A DNA stretch of 6,952 nt from a bacterium (GTDB taxonomy: Bacteria > Patescibacteria > Microgenomatia > Levybacterales > UBA12049): contig JAKAEH010000044.1 of the NCBI GenBank assembly GCA_021825955.1, positions 1-6,952 of the forward strand. Reading direction: 5' to 3'. The notes beneath the pieces were generated by a model that was not told the origin of the DNA, ran no database searches, and worked only from the letters and a program-made list of their open reading frames with translations. This document shows, piece by piece, positions 1 to 4,642 of this stretch (positions within the stretch are counted from its first letter, which is position 1; every line of letters begins with the position of its first letter). Position numbers and translations under genes: made by a program.

Positions 1-240
1 ATATGGAGTGGTGTATCGACCATAACCAATTTCGTCATTGATTTTGATAGCACCTTCTTCTTGAAACTTAAAAAGAGCTTCTTTTCTATCTTTATGTGTT
101 AGGGTTTGTTTGTCTTTTAAGTCTTCGTCTGAAGGATATTCTATTTGTTCCTTATGTAAGTTAATATACGATTGATGATAAAGCTCCACATATACTAAAT
201 ATGCTTTATCTAAATCTTCTTTCGATAAATCTTTTAACAT
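1..240 (-). CDS. Partial unknown protein, N-terminal 80 residues
   Basis: An open frame starts with ATG at 240 and runs leftwards without a stop to the window edge, giving 80 residues. The product is acidic and lysine-rich (start MLKDLSKEDLDKAYLVYVEL), with alternating Lys and Asp/Glu and no signal peptide or membrane segment, so it is probably a soluble helical cytoplasmic protein. It ends at the edge in a GYGRYTTPY stretch that looks like the start of a more ordered region. A good -10 box (TATAAT, minus strand at 273-268) lies about 28 bases upstream, which supports this start. No clear Shine-Dalgarno sequence is present. I do not recognise the family; the missing C-terminal part is needed to identify it. 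Confidence 0.6.
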   Translation of the reverse strand, partial: MLKDLSKEDLDKAYLVYVELYHQSYINLHKEQIEYPSDEDLKDKQTLTHKDRKEALFKFQEEGAIKINDEIGYGRYTTPY

Positions 241-267
241 AATATTTTTATATTTATATTTGTTCCA

Positions 268-273
268 ATTATA
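268..273 (-). promoter_or_regulatory. Candidate -10 box of the leftward partial gene
   Basis: The minus strand reads TATAAT here, a perfect -10 match, 28 bases from the ATG at 240. No good -35 is visible at 16-18 bp spacing. The gap between this box and the rightward RNA leader is short, so this is a divergent promoter region. Confidence 0.4.
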
Positions 274-302
274 CCTTTTTCCTTACAATTATCTAGAAAA
301 AC

Positions 303-331
303 TTGTATTACAGGACAAAAAATATTAAAAT
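303..331 (+). promoter_or_regulatory. Candidate promoter of the structured RNA leader
   Basis: TTGTAT (303-308) and TAAAAT (326-331) are separated by 17 bp. The -35 is weak (three of six consensus bases) and the -10 is good (five of six). Transcription would start near 338-343, just before the first paired base of the RNA element at 346-348, which is why this pair was preferred over other AT-rich options. Confidence 0.35.
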
Positions 332-345
332 CAGTTTAACAATTC

Positions 346-468
346 GGAGCCTAAACTTTGGAAACAAAGCATGGCTAAAAACCTTCTCAGGAGCAATCTC
401 CTCGTCAGAGCCTGAGAAGGTCGTATCTCGAAAGGGATACGTGCGGCGCAAGCCGTGCTGGCGGGGAG
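346..468 (+). ncRNA. Structured cis-regulatory RNA leader, candidate riboswitch
   Basis: Four helices follow one another. AGCC 348-351 pairs with GGCT 373-376 and encloses CTTTG-GAAA-CAAAG (356-369). A perfect 10-bp stem joins 382-391 and 411-420. An 8-bp GAAA-capped stem spans 422-441 with one G-T pair. A GCAA-capped stem of about 6 bp spans 442-457. The 19-base loop of the second hairpin contains CTCCTCGTC (398-406), which can pair over nine positions with GGCGGGGAG (460-468), giving a pseudoknot that buries the Shine-Dalgarno GGGGAG. An alternative local hairpin, AGGAG 389-393 with CTCCT 398-402, would release it. T-run TTTTT follows at 469-473, so transcription attenuation is also possible. 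I do not recognise the class. The fold was derived by eye; whether it senses a ligand, is a guide RNA or is an intron remnant is open. Confidence 0.6.
463..468 (+). promoter_or_regulatory. Shine-Dalgarno site inside the RNA pseudoknot
   Basis: GGGGAG lies 10 bases before the ATG at 479 and is the clearest ribosome binding site in the window. It decides the start of the downstream gene: an upstream GTG at 455 lies inside the preceding hairpin and has no such site. The same bases form one strand of the predicted pseudoknot with 398-403. Confidence 0.55.
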
Positions 469-478
469 TTTTTATTGT

Positions 479-898
479 ATGAAACCGAAAGAAGTTGGTA
501 TAAAAGATGCAACGATTTTATTATTCAAAAGTATATCGGCAATTATTGTAAGGATTTTTTATTTCTTTATTTTTATATTTGCGATTTGGTGGATATTTAA
601 TAAAATATATAGCTTATATTACGAGAGTGAGAAAAAACCATTCTGGAAAGGAACAAAACGTGTTCAAGTCTGCAAAGTTCCATATTATTCAAGTAAAGAT
701 TGTTATCAGTTAGATGTAAGTTTGCTGGATAATAATAAAGCCCGAATCAATTTTAATAATGGTGGTTATCTTATTCTTAATAACCTAACTTGTTATTTTG
801 CAGCCAAAATTGATGATGGACCAAGATATGTCTTTTGTCGAAGTTGGGATAAGGACAATAACCGATGGGATCTACTTCCAAACTGGCGATATTATTAA
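479..898 (+). CDS. Small single-pass membrane protein, unknown function
   Basis: This 139-residue protein starts at ATG 479, chosen for the GGGGAG site 10 bases upstream; an in-frame GTG at 455 is the longer alternative. A hydrophobic, aromatic-rich segment at about residues 19-43 is a single membrane anchor or uncleaved signal. The remaining domain of roughly 95 residues has four cysteines (about 65, 75, 105, 120), which would suit disulfides if it lies outside the cytoplasm, and a Trp/Tyr-rich C-terminus. I do not recognise the family. It sits directly behind a structured RNA leader and nine bases before a small HTH gene, so its translation is probably controlled by the leader and the two genes are probably co-transcribed. 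Sensor, envelope-stress or phage-related roles are all possible and none is shown. Confidence 0.65.
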   Translation: MKPKEVGIKDATILLFKSISAIIVRIFYFFIFIFAIWWIFNKIYSLYYESEKKPFWKGTKRVQVCKVPYYSSKDCYQLDVSLLDNNKARINFNNGGYLILNNLTCYFAAKIDDGPRYVFCRSWDKDNNRWDLLPNWRYY

Positions 899-907
899 AG
901 TAATAAA

Positions 908-1108
908 GTGAAAAATCTAAAACGCTATTATCAAGCGTGGGAGCTTCGCCAACAAGGCAAGAAACTACGCGAAATTGCCCAAATTATGGGCAACAAGAGC
1001 CCAGAGAGCGCCAGATGGATGATTTCCTATGTAAATTACCGTATTGACGACAAAAGGCTAAAGTCTAAAGAATTGAGGCGGTTAATAGAAAAATATAGAA
1101 GTACTTAA
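908..1108 (+). CDS. Small helix-turn-helix protein
   Basis: This is a 66-residue basic protein starting at GTG 908, nine bases after the preceding stop; there is no good Shine-Dalgarno, so translational coupling is likely. Residues about 10-40 (WELRQQGKKLREIAQIMG followed by SPESARWMISYV) fit a helix-turn-helix of the kind seen in sigma-region-4-like or transposase-type DNA-binding domains: a 'G-K-x-x-R-E-I-A' first helix, a short turn and a recognition helix. The Lys/Arg-rich C-terminal helix could add DNA contacts. It forms a two-gene unit with the membrane protein and may regulate that unit. Its stop overlaps the stop of the convergent TOPRIM ORF by three to four bases. The domain call is from pattern only; the target is unknown. 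Confidence 0.55.
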   Translation: MKNLKRYYQAWELRQQGKKLREIAQIMGNKSPESARWMISYVNYRIDDKRLKSKELRRLIEKYRST

Positions 1109-1119
1109 GTAGCTATATT
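1092..1119. terminator. Possible bidirectional terminator at convergent stops
   Basis: AATATAG (1092-1098) and CTATATT (1113-1119) are perfect inverted repeats around the palindrome TACTTAAGTA (1102-1111), which holds both stop codons. On the minus strand the stem runs into a TTTTT tract; on the plus strand TTTTT follows after a few bases. The stem is AT-rich and weak, so this is tentative. Confidence 0.35.
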
Positions 1120-1695
1120 GAATTTTTGATATAACCATTGAAAAACACTGTTTATCTTAGATTTTGTTTGACTGCTTAGGTTAATGGTTTCATTATTTTC
1201 AACCTTCTCTAAAAAACCCCTGGCTAAGATCTCTTTTCTCCCATCAGCTATTTCAGAATTAGCTCTATTTTGATCGCCGGTTGGTTGAGCTTGTCCTAAT
1301 ACGTATTTATAATAATCTTGAGTATTAAAAACATCCTCGATTCCATTACAATCTTTTATTTTCAATATGTGTTCATGAGCAAGAGTGTCATCATTATTAT
1401 AGAACTCCTTTTTTAATAAGGTATATGCCTTCCTGCCGCCTTTAGCATCATCGTCAAAAACAGCTTTATATTTAAAACCCCATCCTATAAGAACACTAAC
1501 TAAATTAGGAACATTATGCACGCCACATGCAGGAACAAAATATAATTTGTCGTTTTTACCTAATAATTTTCTGAATGCTGAAAGATAATAATGATCGGTA
1601 ATACCTTCTACAACAACATTGTATCTTTCTCTGTCGACAAAAGAACTTATGCTACTCATTCCCATTGCTGTAATTATTGGCGATAAAGCATCCAT
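1105..1695 (-). CDS. TOPRIM domain of split OLD-family nuclease
   Basis: From ATG 1695 this frame gives 196 residues with a TOPRIM nuclease domain. VVVEGITDHYYL carries the general-base Glu (residue 30) and FDDDAKGGRK (residues 80-89) the metal-binding Asp cluster. The strand between them (GVHNVPNLVSVLIGWG) and a later GIEDVF also match OLD-type TOPRIM domains. In this family an N-terminal ABC-type ATPase and a C-terminal TOPRIM nuclease act together on DNA, usually in phage defence. The ORF lies in the same frame as the ATPase ORF upstream, separated only by one TAA and 34 open codons, and those codons read like the normal family linker (EFSRIRLVSNSKSKGTK). Catalytic residues are intact. Translated alone, it would need re-initiation. 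As half of an OLD protein the call is strong; whether it is expressed separately is unknown. Confidence 0.75.
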   Translation of the reverse strand: MDALSPIITAMGMSSISSFVDRERYNVVVEGITDHYYLSAFRKLLGKNDKLYFVPACGVHNVPNLVSVLIGWGFKYKAVFDDDAKGGRKAYTLLKKEFYNNDDTLAHEHILKIKDCNGIEDVFNTQDYYKYVLGQAQPTGDQNRANSEIADGRKEILARGFLEKVENNETINLSSQTKSKINSVFQWLYQKFNIAT

Positions 1696-1790
1696 ACTAC
1701 CATTATCAGGCCTAGAAGCGAATTGACTGACTGTTTCAATTTTAGTTCCTTTTGATTTTGAATTAGATACGAGTCGAATCCGAGAGAATT

Positions 1791-1800
1791 CTGCTCCTTA
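1791..1800 (-). other. In-frame TAA overlapping a ribosome binding sequence
   Basis: On the minus strand the stop codon at 1800-1798 is part of TAAGGAG, a strong Shine-Dalgarno match placed exactly at the end of the ATPase ORF. The nearest possible in-frame start is an ATT about 14 bases on; the first ATG is at 1695. The arrangement could allow termination-reinitiation but lacks a standard start at proper spacing. Confidence 0.4.
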
Positions 1801-2871
1801 TGTACCTATTAACTTACCATTATGTGTCAAATAAATTATCTGAGCGCCTTTTGCAGCTAGTTCTTCAAGAACTTTTTTTGCATCTAGCTGTGCTTTTTCA
1901 TGCAGATTTTGTCCAGGCTCATCAACTAACAAAATAAGATTGTTAAGATTTTCCGTTGCACCTAAAGCTCTTAATCGTAGATGGAATGCGCTAAACCATC
2001 TGAAACCCATACTTTTTTGCTCGAGCCATAGTGGCTTATTATCTGTGCCTTTAATCATAAAGGTTACTTTTCGCGGTTCTTGCTGGTTAATTCGGACAAC
2101 AAATTTATATTTTGTATCATCAGTAAGGTTCAATTGCTGTGACCATGATTTATTGAAATCATCAGTTGCTTTTGTGCTAATATCTTCCAAAGTTGCCTCA
2201 AGCTGTCTTGAATCCGAAATACTTGCTACTGTCATTAGGTTAACGTCAAAAACTTTTTCAAAATCTTTAACAGCCGCATTGGTTGCTATTTTTGTTATTT
2301 CAATATCAGAAGGTAAAAAGTCAGTAAAGTATCGATATAGTGTAATTACGGGTATTTTTCCTAATATTCTCTCTCTAAATATCTTAACTAAACTTTCTTT
2401 TGTCACTTCTGGGGGTTTTGCTTCAGCTGTCCCCGGATGAGCATTTGGATCTGGCTCTGGAGATGTGGGAGGATTAAATTCAAATGATGTGAAATAATCA
2501 TCTTCAATTATAAGTTCTCCTATCGCATTTGCACCCTCTGTCCAAATTCGCCTTATTTCTACAGTTTTTGACGATTTAAAAAAATCGTCTATTCGTTGAT
2601 CATTGAACCCTTTTTTTATATCGGCTATATCTTCATCAGATAATAGGAATTTACATGTCACTTCAGTATTACTACTATCCATCCGTTTTTGAAGTCTTAC
2701 AAAGTCTGGCCCAGGTCCTTGCTTAAAAAATTCTAAAGCCTCAAGAGCAGCACTTTTGCCTGCTTCATTCTGGCCGGCTAATACTGTAATGGAGTCTTTT
2801 TCAGATAACCTGCTTTCACCCGTATCAATGATTGACTTGAATCCTTTTATCCTAAATGAAATTAGCTTCAT
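1798..2871 (-). CDS. AAA/ABC-type ATPase of split OLD nuclease
   Basis: The 357 residues from ATG 2871 form the ATPase half of an OLD-family protein. The start MKLISFRIKGFKSI is the family's first beta strands. The Walker A motif is GQNEAGKS (about residues 33-40, Lys39), an ABC-type signature region lies around SMGFRW (about 287), Walker B is LILLVDEPG (Asp317, Glu318), and the H-loop is IIYLTHNG (His350). ATP binding would drive dimerisation and control the TOPRIM nuclease that follows in the same frame. The ORF ends at TAA just after the H-loop, earlier than in family members, so the fold is probably near complete but lacks its nuclease. A good promoter, TTGAAG-17 bp-TACAAT, precedes it; no Shine-Dalgarno is visible. 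Expected role: DNA-damaging phage defence, inferred from the family. Confidence 0.85.
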   Translation of the reverse strand: MKLISFRIKGFKSIIDTGESRLSEKDSITVLAGQNEAGKSAALEALEFFKQGPGPDFVRLQKRMDSSNTEVTCKFLLSDEDIADIKKGFNDQRIDDFFKSSKTVEIRRIWTEGANAIGELIIEDDYFTSFEFNPPTSPEPDPNAHPGTAEAKPPEVTKESLVKIFRERILGKIPVITLYRYFTDFLPSDIEITKIATNAAVKDFEKVFDVNLMTVASISDSRQLEATLEDISTKATDDFNKSWSQQLNLTDDTKYKFVVRINQQEPRKVTFMIKGTDNKPLWLEQKSMGFRWFSAFHLRLRALGATENLNNLILLVDEPGQNLHEKAQLDAKKVLEELAAKGAQIIYLTHNGKLIGT

Positions 2872-2901
2872 ATTTTAATATTTATTTTTATATTCAGATA
2901 A

Positions 2902-2930
2902 ATTGTACTCTGATTCTTACAATTCTTCAA
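2902..2930 (-). promoter_or_regulatory. Promoter of the OLD locus
   Basis: On the minus strand TTGAAG (2930-2925) and TACAAT (2907-2902) are separated by 17 bp, with about 30 bases from the -10 to the ATG at 2871. Its -35 overlaps the -35 of the opposite promoter by five to six bases. Confidence 0.5.
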
Positions 2931-2954
2931 TTCGTCACATTTATTTTATATAAT
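2926..2954 (+). promoter_or_regulatory. Divergent promoter of the membrane-anchored protein
   Basis: TATAAT (2949-2954) is a perfect -10. A weak -35, TTCAAT (2926-2931), is 17 bp away. The ATG at 2963 is only eight bases after the -10, so the transcript would be leaderless. Sharing the -35 region with the OLD promoter suggests the two genes compete for polymerase or are co-regulated. Confidence 0.45.
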
Positions 2955-2962
2955 TGTTTTAA

Positions 2963-3460
2963 ATGGTAAAACTAAACTTGATAGATTTAATAGCGGTTTG
3001 GGGTGCCATTACTGGAAGTGCTGGTCTTGTATTTACTTACTTCAATTACAAAAGAGATCAAGCTGACATCAAATTAACTTTTACCAAGAACTGGAAAATA
3101 ATTGGAAATCATCCATACGACCCAAAAGAAACATATGCTTCACTAACAGTTGCTAATAAAGGACGAAGACCGGTAACTATAACAAAAACTGCCGGTATTT
3201 ATCTAAAAAATAAAGGAGGTTTTATTTTTTCCGATAGCATGATTTATGGAAGTCGAGAGCTTAAAGAGGGTAAAAGTGCAGATTTTCTAACAAAACAAAA
3301 AGATCTCGATCTTAAAAATATAAGCTATTTTGCTGCTTATGACGCTGTAGGGAATATATATAGATTAAATATGTCGCCATTTTATAAAAGATTTATATAT
3401 TGGTTATTGGACAAAACCCATTTAAAAGTTAAACAATCAGTTGTTTTATCGAAAAGCTAA
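2963..3460 (+). CDS. Membrane-anchored protein next to OLD locus, unknown
   Basis: This 165-residue protein starts at ATG 2963, fixed by a TATAAT eight bases upstream that implies a leaderless message. Residues about 7-27 (IDLIAVWGAITGSAGLVFTY) form one N-terminal membrane helix followed by NYKRD, so the rest faces the cytoplasm by the positive-inside rule. The remaining portion looks like a beta-sandwich: alternating strands, ASLTVANKGRRPVTI, and a glycine-rich GGFIFSD segment. A basic, aromatic C-terminus (KRFIYWLLDK) follows. Proteins of this shape are common as hypothetical genes in accessory regions; no function is known to me. It is transcribed divergently from the OLD locus with overlapping -35 boxes, so a linked defence role is possible but not shown. 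Confidence 0.65.
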   Translation: MVKLNLIDLIAVWGAITGSAGLVFTYFNYKRDQADIKLTFTKNWKIIGNHPYDPKETYASLTVANKGRRPVTITKTAGIYLKNKGGFIFSDSMIYGSRELKEGKSADFLTKQKDLDLKNISYFAAYDAVGNIYRLNMSPFYKRFIYWLLDKTHLKVKQSVVLSKS

Positions 3461-3500
3461 CTGACTAACCTGGGTTCTAAATGAGTCCGCCCAGTCACCC

Positions 3501-3516
3501 ATTCGACAAGCTCAGG
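3501..3516 (+). repeat. REP-like arm, left copy
   Basis: ATTCGACAAGCTCAGG matches, in inverted orientation, 15 of 16 bases of 3902-3917. TTCGACAAGCTCAGG-type arms are widespread as dispersed palindromic repeats in many bacteria, including CPR genomes (recalled, not searched). It runs directly into the tandem repeat. Confidence 0.55.
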
Positions 3517-3621
3517 GTTTACTACCCATCAATTTCAGGGTTTACTACCCATCAATTTCAGGGTTTACGACCCATCAATTTCAGGGTTTACGACCCATCA
3601 ATTCCAGGGTTTACTACCCAT
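3515..3621 (+). repeat. 23-bp tandem repeat, 4.6 copies
   Basis: Copies start at 3515, 3538, 3561 and 3584, with a 15-base partial copy at 3607-3621. Each unit begins GGGTTTACTACCC or GGGTTTACGACCC, a small inverted repeat (GGGT/ACCC), followed by ATCAATTTCA. Copies 1 and 2 are identical; copies 3 and 4 carry T to G, and copy 4 also T to C. Because 23 is not a multiple of three, the open frame through it reads each copy in a different phase, so coding is unlikely. The GIY-YIG gene starts 12 bases after the array. Confidence 0.85.
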
Positions 3622-3633
3622 AAAAATATATTT

Positions 3634-3906
3634 ATGGAATGGCATATTTACATTCTTCTTTGCGATGAGAAAACTTTTTATGTTGGTCTAACATCAAATA
3701 TTCAAAATAGGTTAGAATCACATAAGTCTGGATATAATATTGGAACGAAAAAGTTTTCTCAGATACGGTTAAAATATACAGAAAAATATTCAAATAGAAA
3801 ATTAGCTGAAAAACGTGAAAAACAGCTTAAAGGGTGGAGTCATGCAAAGAAGAATGCTTTAATAGAAGGAAATATTGAGTTATTAAAACAATTGAGTAAA
3901 TCCTGA
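3634..3906 (+). CDS. Mini GIY-YIG nuclease linked to REP repeats
   Basis: This is a 90-residue, single-domain GIY-YIG (URI-type) endonuclease. IYIL (residues 5-8) and FYVG (15-18) are the GIY and YIG strands; Arg26 (QNRLESH) and Glu62 (AEKREKQLKGW) are the expected catalytic residues, so it looks active. The length is full for this compact class. ATG 3634 is preferred: the frame is open back to ATG 3481, but those 51 extra residues are a translation of the REP arm and of a 23-bp tandem repeat read in all three phases. No Shine-Dalgarno is visible. The C-terminus (ELLKQLSKS) ends with TGA at 3904-3906 inside the right REP arm. The enzyme nicks or cuts DNA; a role in spreading or maintaining the repeats is inferred from position only. 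Confidence 0.8.
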   Translation: MEWHIYILLCDEKTFYVGLTSNIQNRLESHKSGYNIGTKKFSQIRLKYTEKYSNRKLAEKREKQLKGWSHAKKNALIEGNIELLKQLSKS

Positions 3907-3917
3907 GATTGTCGAAT
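3902..3917 (-). repeat. REP-like arm, inverted right copy
   Basis: CCTGAGATTGTCGAAT is the reverse complement of the left arm except for one base. It contains the TGA stop codon of the GIY-YIG gene, so the repeat forms the end of the reading frame. Confidence 0.55.
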
Positions 3918-3932
3918 ATGAGTATCAGGTAA

Positions 3933-3953
3933 ATGGTGAGCTTGCCGAACCAT
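3933..3953. repeat. Additional REP copy with ATGGT/ACCAT hairpin
   Basis: TGAGCTTGCCGAA (3937-3949) matches the right REP arm with few changes and the same orientation. It lies inside the inverted repeat ATGGT (3933-3937) / ACCAT (3949-3953). Together with 3902-3917 it makes a pair of REP units downstream of the nuclease. Confidence 0.45.
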
Positions 3954-3992
3954 CCCGTCAGTCACCCAAAAAAAATATAGAACAAAATAAAA

Positions 3993-4394
3993 TCAAATTA
4001 ATATTTTAGTTGAATATTTTTTGAACCAATTAGATATATCTTGAAGTGTCAACTTATCGTTAGCTACAGCAAGCGTGAAGGTCACTTCCTGTTTATGTCT
4101 GTTCATGAGTTTATATCCATTTGAGGCAAGAAATATACCAGCTGATGAGAGGGCAGTTCTCTTATTTCCGTCAATAAAAGGATGATTTTTTAAAAGAGAT
4201 TGTAATAAAGCTGCGGCTTTATCAAATAGTGTCTGATATAAATCAACTCCATCAAAAGTAGCTTGAGGTCTGGCAATTGCAGATTTTATAAGTCCTAAAT
4301 CTCTTACTCCGGCAGATCCCCCAAAACGTTTTATCATCTGATCGTGAATTGCCAAAACCTGTGTAATAGAAAGATAGCATGTTGTATCGTTCAT
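3993..4394 (-). CDS. doc: Doc-type toxin of a toxin-antitoxin pair
   Basis: The protein is 133 residues, close to the usual length of Doc (about 126). The Fic/Doc core motif HPFIDGNKRTA lies at residues 71-81. Lys78, in place of the Gly of AMPylating Fic proteins, is the mark of Doc, which phosphorylates EF-Tu and stops translation. The N-terminal YLSITQVLAIHDQMI and GVRDLGLIKSAIARP segments are also typical. The start ATG 4394 overlaps the antitoxin stop by one base (TAATG), a tight coupling that keeps toxin output tied to antitoxin. No lesion is visible, so the toxin is probably active. The partner is AbrB/MazE-like rather than the classical Phd. Confidence 0.88.
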   Translation of the reverse strand: MNDTTCYLSITQVLAIHDQMIKRFGGSAGVRDLGLIKSAIARPQATFDGVDLYQTLFDKAAALLQSLLKNHPFIDGNKRTALSSAGIFLASNGYKLMNRHKQEVTFTLAVANDKLTLQDISNWFKKYSTKILI

Positions 4395-4636
4395 TATTTT
4401 TGAGCTAACTCATGAAGTACACTTTCATGATCATTGACGAAATCATCAACCATTTTCATAAATTTTGGATCCACATCTGCGGCAAGTGTATGCTTTTTAG
4501 CAATAATACGTAGATCTTGACCTTCCTTTTCCACCACCACCTCAGACCCTTCTTTTAAGTTCAATTCTGATAAATACTGATGCGGAATAGTAACTGCTAT
4601 TGAGTTGCCGTTTTTATATAAAGTTTGTATTAACAT
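4394..4636 (-). CDS. AbrB/MazE-like antitoxin paired with Doc
   Basis: This is an 80-residue protein. Residues 1-48 fit a SpoVT/AbrB swapped-hairpin DNA-binding domain: LYKNGNSIAVTIPHQYLSEL, then LKEGSEVVVEKEGQDLRII. After a short linker, residues about 55-80 (VDPKFMKMVDDFVNDHESVL) form an acidic amphipathic helix that would wrap the toxin. It should neutralise Doc and repress its own operon. The start at ATG 4636 is supported by a near-consensus promoter whose -10 ends six bases upstream, making the message leaderless. Classical Doc antitoxins (Phd) have an unrelated YefM-type N-domain; AbrB-type partners are known for several toxin families and for Doc-like toxins. Confidence 0.82.
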   Translation of the reverse strand: MLIQTLYKNGNSIAVTIPHQYLSELNLKEGSEVVVEKEGQDLRIIAKKHTLAADVDPKFMKMVDDFVNDHESVLHELAQK

Positions 4637-4642
4637 GTTTTA

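Larger units (their letters stand above)
1105..2871 (-). pseudogene. OLD-family ATPase-nuclease locus split by one stop
   Basis: The ATPase ORF and the TOPRIM ORF are in the same reading frame. Removing the single TAA at 1798-1800 restores an uninterrupted 588-residue protein, close to the usual length of stand-alone OLD nucleases (roughly 550-650). The junction reads THNGKLIGT-stop-GAEFSRIRLV, which is what an OLD protein shows just after its H-loop. No other lesion is visible and both sets of catalytic residues survive. It is therefore a very recent nonsense mutation, a sequence error, a readthrough site, or a true split gene. No UvrD-like helicase is adjacent, so it is not a Gabija pair; it looks like a class 1 (orphan) OLD. 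PARIS-like ATPase/TOPRIM pairs are a more distant alternative. Confidence 0.6.
3492..3968. mobile_element. Candidate REP/GIY-YIG cassette with flanking direct repeats
   Basis: CAGTCACCCA occurs at 3492-3501 and 3959-3968 and brackets, in order, a REP-like arm, a 23-bp tandem repeat, a mini GIY-YIG nuclease gene, an inverted REP arm and a further REP copy. The direct repeat could be a target duplication or simply part of the REP sequence. No transposase of a known family is present, so the nuclease would have to be the mobilising enzyme. This is an inference. Confidence 0.35.

Noticed and set aside
422..457. Group II intron domain V
   Set aside because: The GAAA loop and TACGTGCGG resemble domain V, but the lower stem does not pair and no other intron domain or reverse transcriptase is present.
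455..478. GTG start at 455 for the membrane protein
   Set aside because: It lies in the arm of an RNA hairpin without its own Shine-Dalgarno, while ATG 479 has GGGGAG at 10 bases.
1798..1800. Recoded stop codon in an alternative genetic code
   Set aside because: The CPR recoding I know of concerns TGA, not TAA, and other genes in the window end normally at TAA.
1940..2440. Plus-strand open frame of 166 codons
   Set aside because: It lies wholly antisense to the ATPase with clear Walker and H-loop motifs, and its translation is Ser/Leu-rich without a recognisable domain.
1105..2871. Gabija system
   Set aside because: A GajB-like UvrD helicase is not adjacent on either side of the OLD locus.
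3515..3621. CRISPR array
   Set aside because: Units are directly adjacent with no spacers, and no cas gene is nearby.
3481..3633. N-terminal extension of the GIY-YIG protein from ATG 3481
   Set aside because: It translates a REP arm and a 23-bp repeat in changing phases; the GIY-YIG domain begins right after ATG 3634, which gives the usual length.
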